A DNA stretch of 15,993 nucleotides from NCBI GenBank assembly GCA_023663025.1, contig JAMPIC010000038.1, positions 1 through 15,993 on the forward strand, in the 5' to 3' direction. The translations under genes and the position numbers were made by a program. The notes under the pieces were generated by a model that was not told the origin of the DNA, searched no databases, and saw nothing but the letters and a program-made list of their open reading frames with translations. Shown here in pieces: positions 1-6,434 of this stretch; the first letter of the stretch is position 1, and the number at the start of each line of letters is the position of its first letter. The DNA is from Prevotella sp. (GTDB lineage Bacteria; Bacillota; Clostridia; Oscillospirales; Ruminococcaceae).

Positions 1-255
1 CCTTTGCGGAGCTCTTGAACGATATGCGCCTGCGGGCGCGGGGAGGAGATTTCGCTCCCTACGGGTCTCCATTCTGCGAATGGAGTTGCGACCAAAGGGC
101 TCTGCCCTTTGGAAACTCGCAGCCTTGAAAGGCTGGCGAACTTTTTAGTCGCGGCTTCGCCGCCCGGTGTTTCCTACTCGTTCCGTAAATTACAATTTAC
201 ACTTTTTAACAGACTAAGGCGTACAAATTTTTGTACGCCCGATTTTCGTCCGTTT
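1..255. repeat. Gene-free array of short perfect hairpins at the left edge
   Basis: No credible gene lies here. The stretch is a near-continuous series of short inverted repeats: GCGCC/GGCGC (26-39), GGGAG/CTCCC (41-59), CTCCATTC/GAATGGAG with a 3-base loop (67-85), CCAAAGGGC/GCCCTTTGG with a TCT loop (92-112), CAGCCTT/AAGGCTG (120-135), GCGGC/GCCGC (151-163), GTAAATT/AATTTAC (185-200) and GGCGTACAA/TTGTACGCC (218-239). The arms differ in sequence, so this is a chain of different palindromes and not a tandem repeat. It follows the cdsA stop, where many Firmicutes carry dxr and rseP. I infer an intergenic mosaic repeat of a kind that is multi-copy in the genome, because part of it recurs at the right end of the window. 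A structured RNA is possible but nothing supports a known family. Confidence 0.7.
218..239 (-). terminator. Hairpin after cdsA, possible rho-independent terminator
   Basis: A perfect inverted repeat (arms GGCGTACAA and TTGTACGCC, 4-base loop) starts 16 bases beyond the cdsA stop codon. On the transcribed strand it is followed by TTAGTCTGTT, a broken U-tract, so it may terminate the pyrH-frr-uppS-cdsA unit only partly. In the other direction a better T-run (GTTTTTATC) follows at about 252-260, so it could also act on rightward transcription. Confidence 0.5.
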
Positions 256-1095
256 TTATCTAAATAAAGTAAAATGACTCAGCATAAACATCATAAACGG
301 CGCAACAAACAGCACGCTGTCGAACCTGTCCATAAGTCCGCCGTGACCCGGCATTATATTGCCGAAATCCTTTATGCCGTACTGCCGCTTTATGAGCGAC
401 GCCGAAAGATCCCCGATAATGCCAAGAACCCCGCAGACGATACCCATAAACACGATGTACGGATAGTTTACCTCAAAAGTCACTCCCCGATACCCCATGT
501 ATAATCGGTACAGAACCGCATAAACGGCAAACACCAGACCGACCGTCAGCACGCCGCCCACTGCGCCCTCCACGGTCTTTTTGGGGGATATTTCGGGACA
601 AAGCTTGTGCTTTTCCCAAAATTTCCAAAACGTTCCCACAAAATAAGCTCCCGAATCGCCCAGCCAAGCTCCCGCAAGACAAAGGATAACATAGCATACT
701 CCGTGAACGCTGTCCAGATTTTTAAGCGAAACAAGACAGCACATTGACAGCGTGGTGAGAAGCGTTACCGCCAGCATACAGCATATTTTCTCAAAAGAGA
801 TGTTTTTGTGTTCTGCGATGTAGCCAGCAAAAATAAGAAAAATGCACAGCGTAGACACAATATATTTTATCTCCATGCCGTCAAATTCCACAAGAAAAGG
901 CATTACCGCCGCAAAAGCAAAGCACACTGTACTGTGGAATTTGTGCCGTATGCACCCGCAGGCGGACAGCAGCTCGTACAGCATGACAACTGCGATCGCC
1001 GACACGGTAAGGTTATAGACAGGAGTAGCCGACAAAAACAACACGCCTATCGCTATAGCTATTCCGACCACCGCGGTAATTATTCGGGTAACCAT
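256..1095 (-). CDS. cdsA: Phosphatidate cytidylyltransferase (CDP-diglyceride synthase)
   Basis: A 279-residue integral membrane enzyme that condenses phosphatidic acid with CTP to give CDP-diacylglycerol, the branch point for phosphatidylglycerol and other phospholipids. Hydrophobic segments fill most of the chain (for example about 5-22, 28-44, 56-92, 102-122, 130-155, 178-200, 212-232, 262-277). The family signature is complete near residues 234-262: SLIKRQYGIKD, then MPGHGGLMDRFDS. The acidic and glycine residues that bind metal and CTP are present. The ATG is preceded by AGGA at short spacing. The gene lies 54 bp after uppS in the conserved order pyrH-frr-uppS-cdsA. The usual next genes (dxr, rseP) do not follow; a hairpin and repeat array do. 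Confidence 0.96.
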   Translation of the reverse strand: MVTRIITAVVGIAIAIGVLFLSATPVYNLTVSAIAVVMLYELLSACGCIRHKFHSTVCFAFAAVMPFLVEFDGMEIKYIVSTLCIFLIFAGYIAEHKNISFEKICCMLAVTLLTTLSMCCLVSLKNLDSVHGVCYVILCLAGAWLGDSGAYFVGTFWKFWEKHKLCPEISPKKTVEGAVGGVLTVGLVFAVYAVLYRLYMGYRGVTFEVNYPYIVFMGIVCGVLGIIGDLSASLIKRQYGIKDFGNIMPGHGGLMDRFDSVLFVAPFMMFMLSHFTLFR

Positions 1096-1149
1096 TAGTT
1101 CCTATCATCCTTTTCCGTAAATTTGCTTTTTATGTAAGAACGCAAAACG

Positions 1150-1860
1150 TCACACTCCGCCGAAGCGCCTGTTTCTTCGGGCAAAATCCTCAAGAGCCCT
1201 GTCAAGCTCTTTGGGAGAAAAATCCGGCCACAGCACGTCCGTGAAGTAAAATTCCGCGTAAGCCGACTGCCATATCAAAAAGTTTGACAGCCGTTTCTCC
1301 CCGCTCGGACGTATTATCAGATCCGCGTCGGGAACTCCCTTTGTGTAGAGAAGTCCCGAAATCAGCCGCTCGTCAACGTCGGTGTGCCTGATCTCCCTGT
1401 TTTCAGCCATAGCCGCGATCTGCCTTGCCGCGTGGACGATATCGTCCCGCCCTCCGTAATTCATGGCGAGCAGTATCGTCATGCCGTCAAAGTCCCGGGA
1501 CTTTTCCTCCAGGTCGGACATCTTATCCGACATTTCCTTTCCGAAAGCGGATTTGTCCCCCAGAAAGATCAGCCGCGTGTTTTCCTCGGCGTAGTCCGTC
1601 ACCTCGTCGATGTACTCGCCGAAAAGCTTCATAAGCTCGTCTATCTCGTCCTTGGGTCTGTTCCAGTTTTCGGTTGAGAACGCGTAAAACGTGGCGTATT
1701 TGATACCTATTTTTTTGCAGTAACGCGCTATCTTCCTAAAAGCCGAAGCGCCCTCCCGGTGCCCGAATTTTCGCGGCAGACCGCGCTTCTGCGCCCATCT
1801 GCCGTTGCCGTCCATTATAAAGCCTATGTGGACGGGCAGATTTACGTCAGACAAAGTCAT
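1150..1860 (-). CDS. uppS: Isoprenyl transferase (undecaprenyl diphosphate synthase)
   Basis: A 236-residue cytosolic cis-prenyltransferase. It adds isopentenyl diphosphate units to farnesyl diphosphate to make undecaprenyl diphosphate, the lipid carrier for peptidoglycan. The N-terminal catalytic motif IGFIMDGNGRWA (about 12-23) holds the Mg-binding Asp. It is followed by the R-G-x3-K-F-G-H-x-E-G block, the FSTENW motif (about 62-67), NYGGRDDI (about 134-141) and the C-terminal RPSGEKRLSNFLIWQ (about 183-197). Length is close to the family norm of 230-255. The ATG has AAAGG five bases upstream. The 68-bp gap before it holds a hairpin bounded by direct repeats, one of which supplies this ribosome binding site. 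Confidence 0.96.
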   Translation of the reverse strand: MTLSDVNLPVHIGFIMDGNGRWAQKRGLPRKFGHREGASAFRKIARYCKKIGIKYATFYAFSTENWNRPKDEIDELMKLFGEYIDEVTDYAEENTRLIFLGDKSAFGKEMSDKMSDLEEKSRDFDGMTILLAMNYGGRDDIVHAARQIAAMAENREIRHTDVDERLISGLLYTKGVPDADLIIRPSGEKRLSNFLIWQSAYAEFYFTDVLWPDFSPKELDRALEDFARRNRRFGGV

Positions 1861-1930
1861 TCCTGCCTTTCACCGTTCATAGGCGGGAGCAAGTCCCCGC
1901 CCTATGAAATTCTCTCATTATCCTGCCTTT
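1861..1930. repeat. Hairpin unit bounded by 10-bp direct repeats between frr and uppS
   Basis: TCCTGCCTTT occurs twice, at 1861-1870 and 1921-1930. The 50 bases between contain an inverted repeat with arms CATAGG-CGGG and CCCG-CCTATG, with one bulged G and an 8-base loop. The uppS-proximal copy forms the uppS ribosome binding site (AAAGGCAGGA before the ATG). The other copy begins inside the frr stop codon (TAAAGGCAGGA). Removing one copy and the spacer would leave frr and uppS coupled, with the RBS at the frr stop. The layout therefore looks like a small palindromic element with a 10-bp target duplication. That reading is inference; the repeats themselves are direct observation. Confidence 0.6.
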
Positions 1931-2483
1931 ATATGGACATAATTTCCTTTTCCTTGTCCGCAACCACGGAATCCACATTGTCGCAGTACTTGTCGGTAAG
2001 CTTCTGGATATCCTTTTCAAGACCTTTCATGTCGTCCTCGGTTATCTCGCTGTTCTTTTTCATTGTCTTGAACTTTTCGAGAGTGTCCCGTCTGACGTTT
2101 CTGAGGGTGACCTTGGCTTCTTCGCCGTTTTTCTTTATCTGCTTAACAAGCTCTTTGCGGCGATCCTCGGTAGGCTGGGGGAACGCCAGTCTGAGAGCCT
2201 TGCCGTCGTTTGTGGGAGTAATTCCTATATCCGAATTGATGATGGCCTTTTCAATAGCTTTAAGCTGGGAAACGTCCCATGGCTGGATAAGCAGATTTCT
2301 CGCCTCGACTACCGAAACGGCAGCCATCTGCTGAATGGGCGTGGGAGTTCCGTAATAGTCCACCATTACCCTGTCCAGAACCGCAGGATTTGCGCGTCCC
2401 GCTCTTATCGTGGAAAACTCATGCTCAAGGCTCTTAATGCATTTTTCCATTTTTCCTTCGGCGTTTTTGATCTGTTCGTTCAT
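1929..2483 (-). CDS. frr: Ribosome recycling factor
   Basis: A 184-residue soluble protein that, with EF-G, splits the post-termination ribosome so that subunits can be reused. Family landmarks are visible: an N-terminal helix ending in EHEFSTIRAGRANP (about 22-36), the beta-domain text YYGTPTPIQQMA (about 43-54) and the C-terminal coiled-coil helices rich in K and E. Length matches the usual 185. I chose the ATG at 2483 over an upstream in-frame GTG at 2501 because AAGGAG sits seven bases before the ATG and the GTG lies at the edge of that same site. The gene is 84 bp downstream of pyrH, the standard pairing in bacteria. Confidence 0.97.
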   Translation of the reverse strand: MNEQIKNAEGKMEKCIKSLEHEFSTIRAGRANPAVLDRVMVDYYGTPTPIQQMAAVSVVEARNLLIQPWDVSQLKAIEKAIINSDIGITPTNDGKALRLAFPQPTEDRRKELVKQIKKNGEEAKVTLRNVRRDTLEKFKTMKKNSEITEDDMKGLEKDIQKLTDKYCDNVDSVVADKEKEIMSI

Positions 2484-2567
2484 AAAAATTCTCCTTTTCA
2501 CGGCAGCGGTTTTTTCGCGGGACAGCTTCTGCCTCGGACTGCGCCCGCATATGTTTATATGTTCGGT

Positions 2568-3293
2568 TCAGCGGTCGATAACAAGAGTGCCCACGCTTCT
2601 GCCAAGGCAAGCGTCGTATATGTTGTCGGGACGTTTAAGGTTGAACACCAGAATGGGAATATTGTTATCCTTGCACATGGAAGCGGCGGTGCTGTCCATA
2701 ACCGCGAGATTTCTTACCAAAATATCGTTGAAGCTTAATTCGTCGAACTTCACCGCGTCGTCGTACTTGTTGGGGTCTTTATCGTAAACGCCGTCCACCA
2801 TTGTGGCTTTGAGGACGATATCCGCTTCTATCTCCGCTGCTCTCAGCGTGGAAGCCGTGTCCGTGGAAAAAAACGGATTGCCCGTTCCGCAGCCGAAAAT
2901 GACTACCCTGCCCTTTTCCATATGGCGGACAGCCTTGTTCCTGATGTAAGGCTCGGCAACCTCCTGCATAGCTATGGCGGTCTGCACCCTTACGTCCACC
3001 CCAAGGGATTCCAGCACGTCCGCAACCGCGAGAGCGTTCATTGTGGTCGCAAGCATACCTATGTGGTCAGCGCGTGTTCTGTCCATAGCGCCGCTGGAAC
3101 GTCCCCGCCAGAAGTTTCCTCCGCCGACGACGATACCGATCTGAATGCCGATATCGGCGCACTTCTTTATGCTTTCGCATATTTTCGTGATAATGGAATA
3201 GTCCAGTCCAATCTTCTTTTCGCCTGCGAGAGCCTCCCCGCTCAGTTTAAGGAGAACCCGCCCGTACTTCGGCTGTTCAATATTTTCCGGCAT
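2568..3293 (-). CDS. pyrH: Uridylate kinase (UMP kinase)
   Basis: A 241-residue hexameric amino-acid-kinase-fold enzyme that phosphorylates UMP to UDP with ATP in pyrimidine nucleotide synthesis. It begins with RVLLKLSGEAL (about 12-22), the phosphate-binding KLSGEAL motif. GGGNFWRG (about 57-64), DHIGMLATTMNALA (about 76-89) and the AT-x-VDGVYDKDPNK text (about 165-178) are all typical. The ATG at 3293 gives the same length as the E. coli enzyme. Upstream in-frame GTG (3299) and TTG (3320) are possible, and the ribosome binding site is weak (AAAGGG 12 bases upstream), so the start is less certain than the gene. It heads the pyrH-frr-uppS-cdsA unit, after a terminator and candidate promoters. 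Confidence 0.96.
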   Translation of the reverse strand: MPENIEQPKYGRVLLKLSGEALAGEKKIGLDYSIITKICESIKKCADIGIQIGIVVGGGNFWRGRSSGAMDRTRADHIGMLATTMNALAVADVLESLGVDVRVQTAIAMQEVAEPYIRNKAVRHMEKGRVVIFGCGTGNPFFSTDTASTLRAAEIEADIVLKATMVDGVYDKDPNKYDDAVKFDELSFNDILVRNLAVMDSTAASMCKDNNIPILVFNLKRPDNIYDACLGRSVGTLVIDR

Positions 3294-3318
3294 GACCACC
3301 GACCGCCCTTTCTGCTGC

Positions 3319-3364
3319 AATATAGTATCTAATTTATTTTACACCAATTTTAACCGTATGTAAA
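3319..3364 (-). promoter_or_regulatory. Tandem candidate promoters for pyrH-frr-uppS-cdsA
   Basis: Two overlapping sigma-A-like promoters lie in the AT-rich gap between rsmI and pyrH. The upstream one is TTTACA (3364-3359), 17 bases, TAAAAT (3341-3336). The downstream one is TTGGTG (3347-3342), 17 bases, TATATT (3324-3319). Both have the ideal spacer, and the downstream one would give a leader of about 20 bases. The sequence cannot say which is used. Confidence 0.55.
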
Positions 3365-3374
3365 GAGAAAACGG

Positions 3375-3400
3375 AAAAAATTCACAAATAAATTTGCGAA
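3375..3400 (-). terminator. Rho-independent terminator after rsmI
   Basis: On the transcribed strand an 8-bp stem TTCGCAAA/TTTGTGAA (one G-U pair, TTTA loop) is followed at once by six T residues. It begins eight bases past the rsmI stop codon. It separates the binding protein-ktrB-trmN6-rsmI unit from pyrH. Confidence 0.75.
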
Positions 3401-3407
3401 GTCCCGT

Positions 3408-4244
3408 TCATTCCCGCAGCTTCGAGTATATCTCGCTTTTCTTGAAGCCTGTGGACTTTGCTGCTTCCTTGCAGGCGTCCACGGCTCTCGTTCCGCCGGC
3501 AATAAGCCGCCGCGCTTCGTTTACCGCGTCGTCCAAAGTAAGTCCCTCAAAGGCTTTTTCTTCGGGACAGCCCTCCACGACAAGGACGTACTCTCCTTTC
3601 GGATTTTTTTCACCGTAGTACTCGATCGCTCCCGATATTGTTGTGCGGATAACTTCCTCGTAAACCTTGGTAAGCTCGCGGCAAAGGGATATTTTCCTGT
3701 CGCCGAAATATTCCAGCATATCCTCCAGAGTGTTCACAAGCTTGTGGGGAGCTTCGTAAAAAATCAGCGTGCGGGTATCCTTTGCGGCGGACCGCAAATG
3801 CTCGAACCGCTGCTTTTTAGTGACCGACAGAAATCCCTCAAAGCTGAAACGGGAAGTTGAAAGTCCGCTGACGGCAACAGCCGAAGCCATAGCCGTCGGT
3901 CCCGGGACGACCGTCACATTCAGACCTCTTTCAATGCACAGCCTTACAAGATCTTCGCCCGGGTCGGAAATACAGGGCATACCCGCGTCGGAAACCACCG
4001 CGCAGTTCTCCCCCGCCGCAATGCGGCTTACAATGCTTTCGGACACCTGTCTCGCCGAATGCTCATGATAGCTGACCAAAGGCTTTTTTATCCCGTAACG
4101 GTTCAGAAGCTTTACGGTGACGCGGGTGTCCTCCGCGCAGATAAAATCCACGGCTTTCAGGGTCTCCACCGCGCGGTAGGTAATATCTCCCAGATTTCCG
4201 ATGGGAGTGCCCACGACAAAAAGCTGTCCCGCATTTTCAGACAT
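3408..4244 (-). CDS. rsmI: 16S rRNA (cytidine(1402)-2'-O)-methyltransferase
   Basis: A 278-residue SAM-dependent methyltransferase of the tetrapyrrole methylase (class III) fold. It 2'-O-methylates C1402 of 16S rRNA in the decoding centre. The N-terminus carries FVVGTPIGNLGDITYRAVETL (about 9-29), then AEDTR (37-41), SDAGMPCISDPG (85-96) and VPGPTA (113-118), all diagnostic. The C-terminal 60 residues hold the small helical domain ending in GFKKSEIYSKL. Length is near the 286 of E. coli. The ATG is four bases from the end of the upstream methyltransferase gene, whose last codons contain its AAGGA site, so the two are translationally linked. A strong terminator follows. Confidence 0.96.
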   Translation of the reverse strand: MSENAGQLFVVGTPIGNLGDITYRAVETLKAVDFICAEDTRVTVKLLNRYGIKKPLVSYHEHSARQVSESIVSRIAAGENCAVVSDAGMPCISDPGEDLVRLCIERGLNVTVVPGPTAMASAVAVSGLSTSRFSFEGFLSVTKKQRFEHLRSAAKDTRTLIFYEAPHKLVNTLEDMLEYFGDRKISLCRELTKVYEEVIRTTISGAIEYYGEKNPKGEYVLVVEGCPEEKAFEGLTLDDAVNEARRLIAGGTRAVDACKEAAKSTGFKKSEIYSKLRE

Positions 4245-4248
4245 ATTA

Positions 4249-4989
4249 TCAATCCTTTTTTCGGTAATCGTTTGTTTTCCCGCCGCCGTAAATACTCAGC
4301 AGCTCCTCCGAGAAGCCCTCCGCGCCGTTTATGTAAAGCTGCGGCAGGACTTTCATGAACGGCTTTCCGCCCTTTTTGCCCTCTATCAGAAAAAGCCAAG
4401 GCGGGTCGGTCGGGGTCTTGCATACGAACCGAAGCGTTTTCGGTTCGATCGAGTTTGCTTTCATTGCGGAAACAACGTCCGCCAGCCGTTCGGGACGGTT
4501 GCACAGGCAAAGCCTGCCGCCGAATTTCAGCAGCCTTGCCGCCGCGCGGCACACGTCGTTTATATCGCACAGTATCTCGTGGCGGGCGATCCTCTGCGCC
4601 TCGGAAAGGCTCTGCATTCCCGCTCCGTCCGCTTTGTAGGGCGGGTTGCAGGTAACTACGTCCAGCCGCCCCAAAGGCGCGTCCTCCCAAAGCGTTTTCA
4701 GATCGGCGCATACGGGAACGATATTCTCAAATACGTTCTTTTCTGCGGAAATGCGGAGCTGCTCTATAGCCTGTTCCTGAATATCCACACCGTAAATTAC
4801 TTTAGGGGCGAAGCTTATCTGCATGAGCAGGGGTATTATCCCGCAGCCCGTACCTAAGTCGCAGACCTTATCCTTGTGCCTGGGAGCGGCAAAATCCGCC
4901 AGCAGGAACGCGTCCGTGCCGAACTTATGATCCTCGGAAACGCATATCTCAACCTCGTTCCGCAGCTTTTCAAATGTGTAACCGGACAT
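4249..4989 (-). CDS. trmN6: tRNA1(Val) (adenine(37)-N6)-methyltransferase-like protein
   Basis: A 246-residue Rossmann-fold SAM-dependent N6-adenine methyltransferase. Motif I is DLGTGCGIIPLLM (44-56), the acidic motif II residue lies in GVDIQEQAI (67-75) and the catalytic NPPY is at 115-118. The opening EDHKFGTDAFLLADFA is typical of the YfiC/TrmN6 branch, which methylates A37 of a valine tRNA in E. coli; I take the tRNA target from the family. I set the start at 4989, where GGAAAGGA lies seven bases upstream. The reading frame stays open for 49 more codons upstream, but that would overlap ktrB. The gene lies 26 bp after ktrB and four bases before rsmI, a common Firmicutes pairing. Confidence 0.88.
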   Translation of the reverse strand: MSGYTFEKLRNEVEICVSEDHKFGTDAFLLADFAAPRHKDKVCDLGTGCGIIPLLMQISFAPKVIYGVDIQEQAIEQLRISAEKNVFENIVPVCADLKTLWEDAPLGRLDVVTCNPPYKADGAGMQSLSEAQRIARHEILCDINDVCRAAARLLKFGGRLCLCNRPERLADVVSAMKANSIEPKTLRFVCKTPTDPPWLFLIEGKKGGKPFMKVLPQLYINGAEGFSEELLSIYGGGKTNDYRKKD

Positions 4990-5015
4990 ATTGTTTCCTT
5001 TCCCGTAATTCCGAA

Positions 5016-6383
5016 TCAGCCCACCATCATTTTTCCCTCGGGGTAAACCTCGTTCCTGCTTCGGCGGTCGCGCTTCACCGACATGGATATGGCGAACGAA
5101 ACTGGTCCCACACGTCCTATAAACATAGTCAGGCAAAGGACTATCCGCGACAAAGCTCCGCTTGCGGCGGAAACTCCCACGCTTATGCCCGACGTGGACA
5201 TCGCCGAAGCCGCTTCAAACGCCGCGTCGATACCCGAAATATCCGCCCCCGAATTTGTGTAGAACAGCACTATCCCCGACGCGCTTGTGACAAGAGCCGC
5301 AAGAATTATTATGGCAAGGGACTTGTACACGGTTTCCTTGTCAATTTTACGGTTCATTATAACGGTATCCTCTTTGTTTTTTATGACGCTCACCACCGTC
5401 ATTATGATAATGGCGAACGTGGTTATCTTTATTCCGCCTCCGGTCGAACCGGGAGCAGCTCCTATAAACATCAGAAATATCGAGATAAGCTTGGTTATCG
5501 AATACATTGAGGAAACGTCCACCGTGTTGAAGCCCGCCGTCCTCAGAGAGACGGAATGGAAAAAGCTGTTGACAAGCTTTCCGCCCAAACCCATATTTCC
5601 GATAGTAAGCGGATTTCCCCATTCGGTGACAAGAGTAAGACCCGTTCCCGCGGCGATAAGTATAACGGTAAAGAGCAGCACTATCTGCGACTGGAGCGTA
5701 AGCTTCTTTTTCTTCCGGAAGCCTATCACGTCCATCCAAACCATAAAGCCGAGACCTCCAGCTATTATCAGCAGCGGCACAACGGTCATCACTACGGGGT
5801 TGTCCGCAAAGCCGGCAAGGCTGCAATAGGGCGTTTCGACCGCGCCCAGAATGTCGAAGCCCGCGTTGCAGAAAGCCGATACCGCCACAAATACGGAAAT
5901 GTAAACTCCGTACAGACCGTACCGGGGCACAAACACCGAGGCAAGCAGAGCCGCTCCCGCAAACTCGCATATTACGGATATAACGATAACATATTTTACC
6001 AGTACCTTTGCGTCCGAAAATCCCGACGTGTTTACCGATTCCGAAGCCATCTGTATCGACCGAAGCTCCATTTTTTTTCTTATCAAAAAGTTAAAAAACG
6101 AGACCAGCGTAACAAATCCCAAACCGCCTATCTGGATCATCAGAAGTATAACTATCTGACCGAAAACGCTCCAGTAAGTCCCCGTGTCGACGAGCACAAG
6201 TCCCGTCACGCAAGTGGCGGAGGTCGCCGTAAAAACGGCGGTAAGCGGATCGGTAAAGCTTCCGTCAGCGGAGGAAAAGGGCATTGTCAGCAGAACCGTC
6301 CCCACGGCAATAATTGCCGCAAAGCTTAATACAATGGCAGCCGCAGGGTTAACGGACTTGTTTTTTGATTTTAAAACGGGCAT
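5016..6383 (-). CDS. ktrB: KtrB/TrkH-family potassium (sodium-coupled) uptake channel subunit
   Basis: A 455-residue polytopic membrane protein of the Trk/Ktr superfamily, built from four M1-P-M2 repeats. The four pore-loop filter sequences are visible: TCVTG (57-61), NAGFD (173-177), RTAGF (281-285) and STSG (396-399), each with the conserved glycine. The glycine-rich intramembrane gating loop PGSTGGGIK (311-319) and the C-terminal RVGP and PEGKMMVG text match the KtrB branch rather than long TrkH. The ATG follows AAAGGTGAT at good spacing. In known systems KtrB works with a cytosolic RCK ring (KtrA or KtrC) that binds nucleotides. No such gene lies beside it here, so the partner must be elsewhere if present. 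Neighbours are a binding lipoprotein 51 bp upstream and trmN6 26 bp downstream. Confidence 0.93.
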   Translation of the reverse strand: MPVLKSKNKSVNPAAAIVLSFAAIIAVGTVLLTMPFSSADGSFTDPLTAVFTATSATCVTGLVLVDTGTYWSVFGQIVILLMIQIGGLGFVTLVSFFNFLIRKKMELRSIQMASESVNTSGFSDAKVLVKYVIVISVICEFAGAALLASVFVPRYGLYGVYISVFVAVSAFCNAGFDILGAVETPYCSLAGFADNPVVMTVVPLLIIAGGLGFMVWMDVIGFRKKKKLTLQSQIVLLFTVILIAAGTGLTLVTEWGNPLTIGNMGLGGKLVNSFFHSVSLRTAGFNTVDVSSMYSITKLISIFLMFIGAAPGSTGGGIKITTFAIIIMTVVSVIKNKEDTVIMNRKIDKETVYKSLAIIILAALVTSASGIVLFYTNSGADISGIDAAFEAASAMSTSGISVGVSAASGALSRIVLCLTMFIGRVGPVSFAISMSVKRDRRSRNEVYPEGKMMVG

Positions 6384-6434
6384 AAAGGATCACCTTTGTT
6401 TATGAAAATTTCAAATGCATCGAAAATATTGCGG

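Noticed and set aside
1..200. Left-end hairpin series as a CRISPR array or tRNA cluster
   Set aside because: The hairpin arms differ from one another, there are no equal-length spacers, and no tRNA cloverleaf with a CCA-proximal stem can be built.
2484..2567. Inverted repeats between pyrH and frr (such as CATAT/ATATG) as an attenuator
   Set aside because: The stems are short or interrupted and no T-run follows, so a regulatory hairpin is not supported.
4990..5136. 49-codon upstream extension of the trmN6-like gene
   Set aside because: It would overlap the end of ktrB, and a good ribosome binding site and the family start text support the ATG at 4989.
5016..6383. Gene read as full-length TrkH
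   Set aside because: At 455 residues, with the KtrB-like C-terminal PEGKMMVG ending, it fits KtrB better than TrkH, which is longer with extra N-terminal helices.
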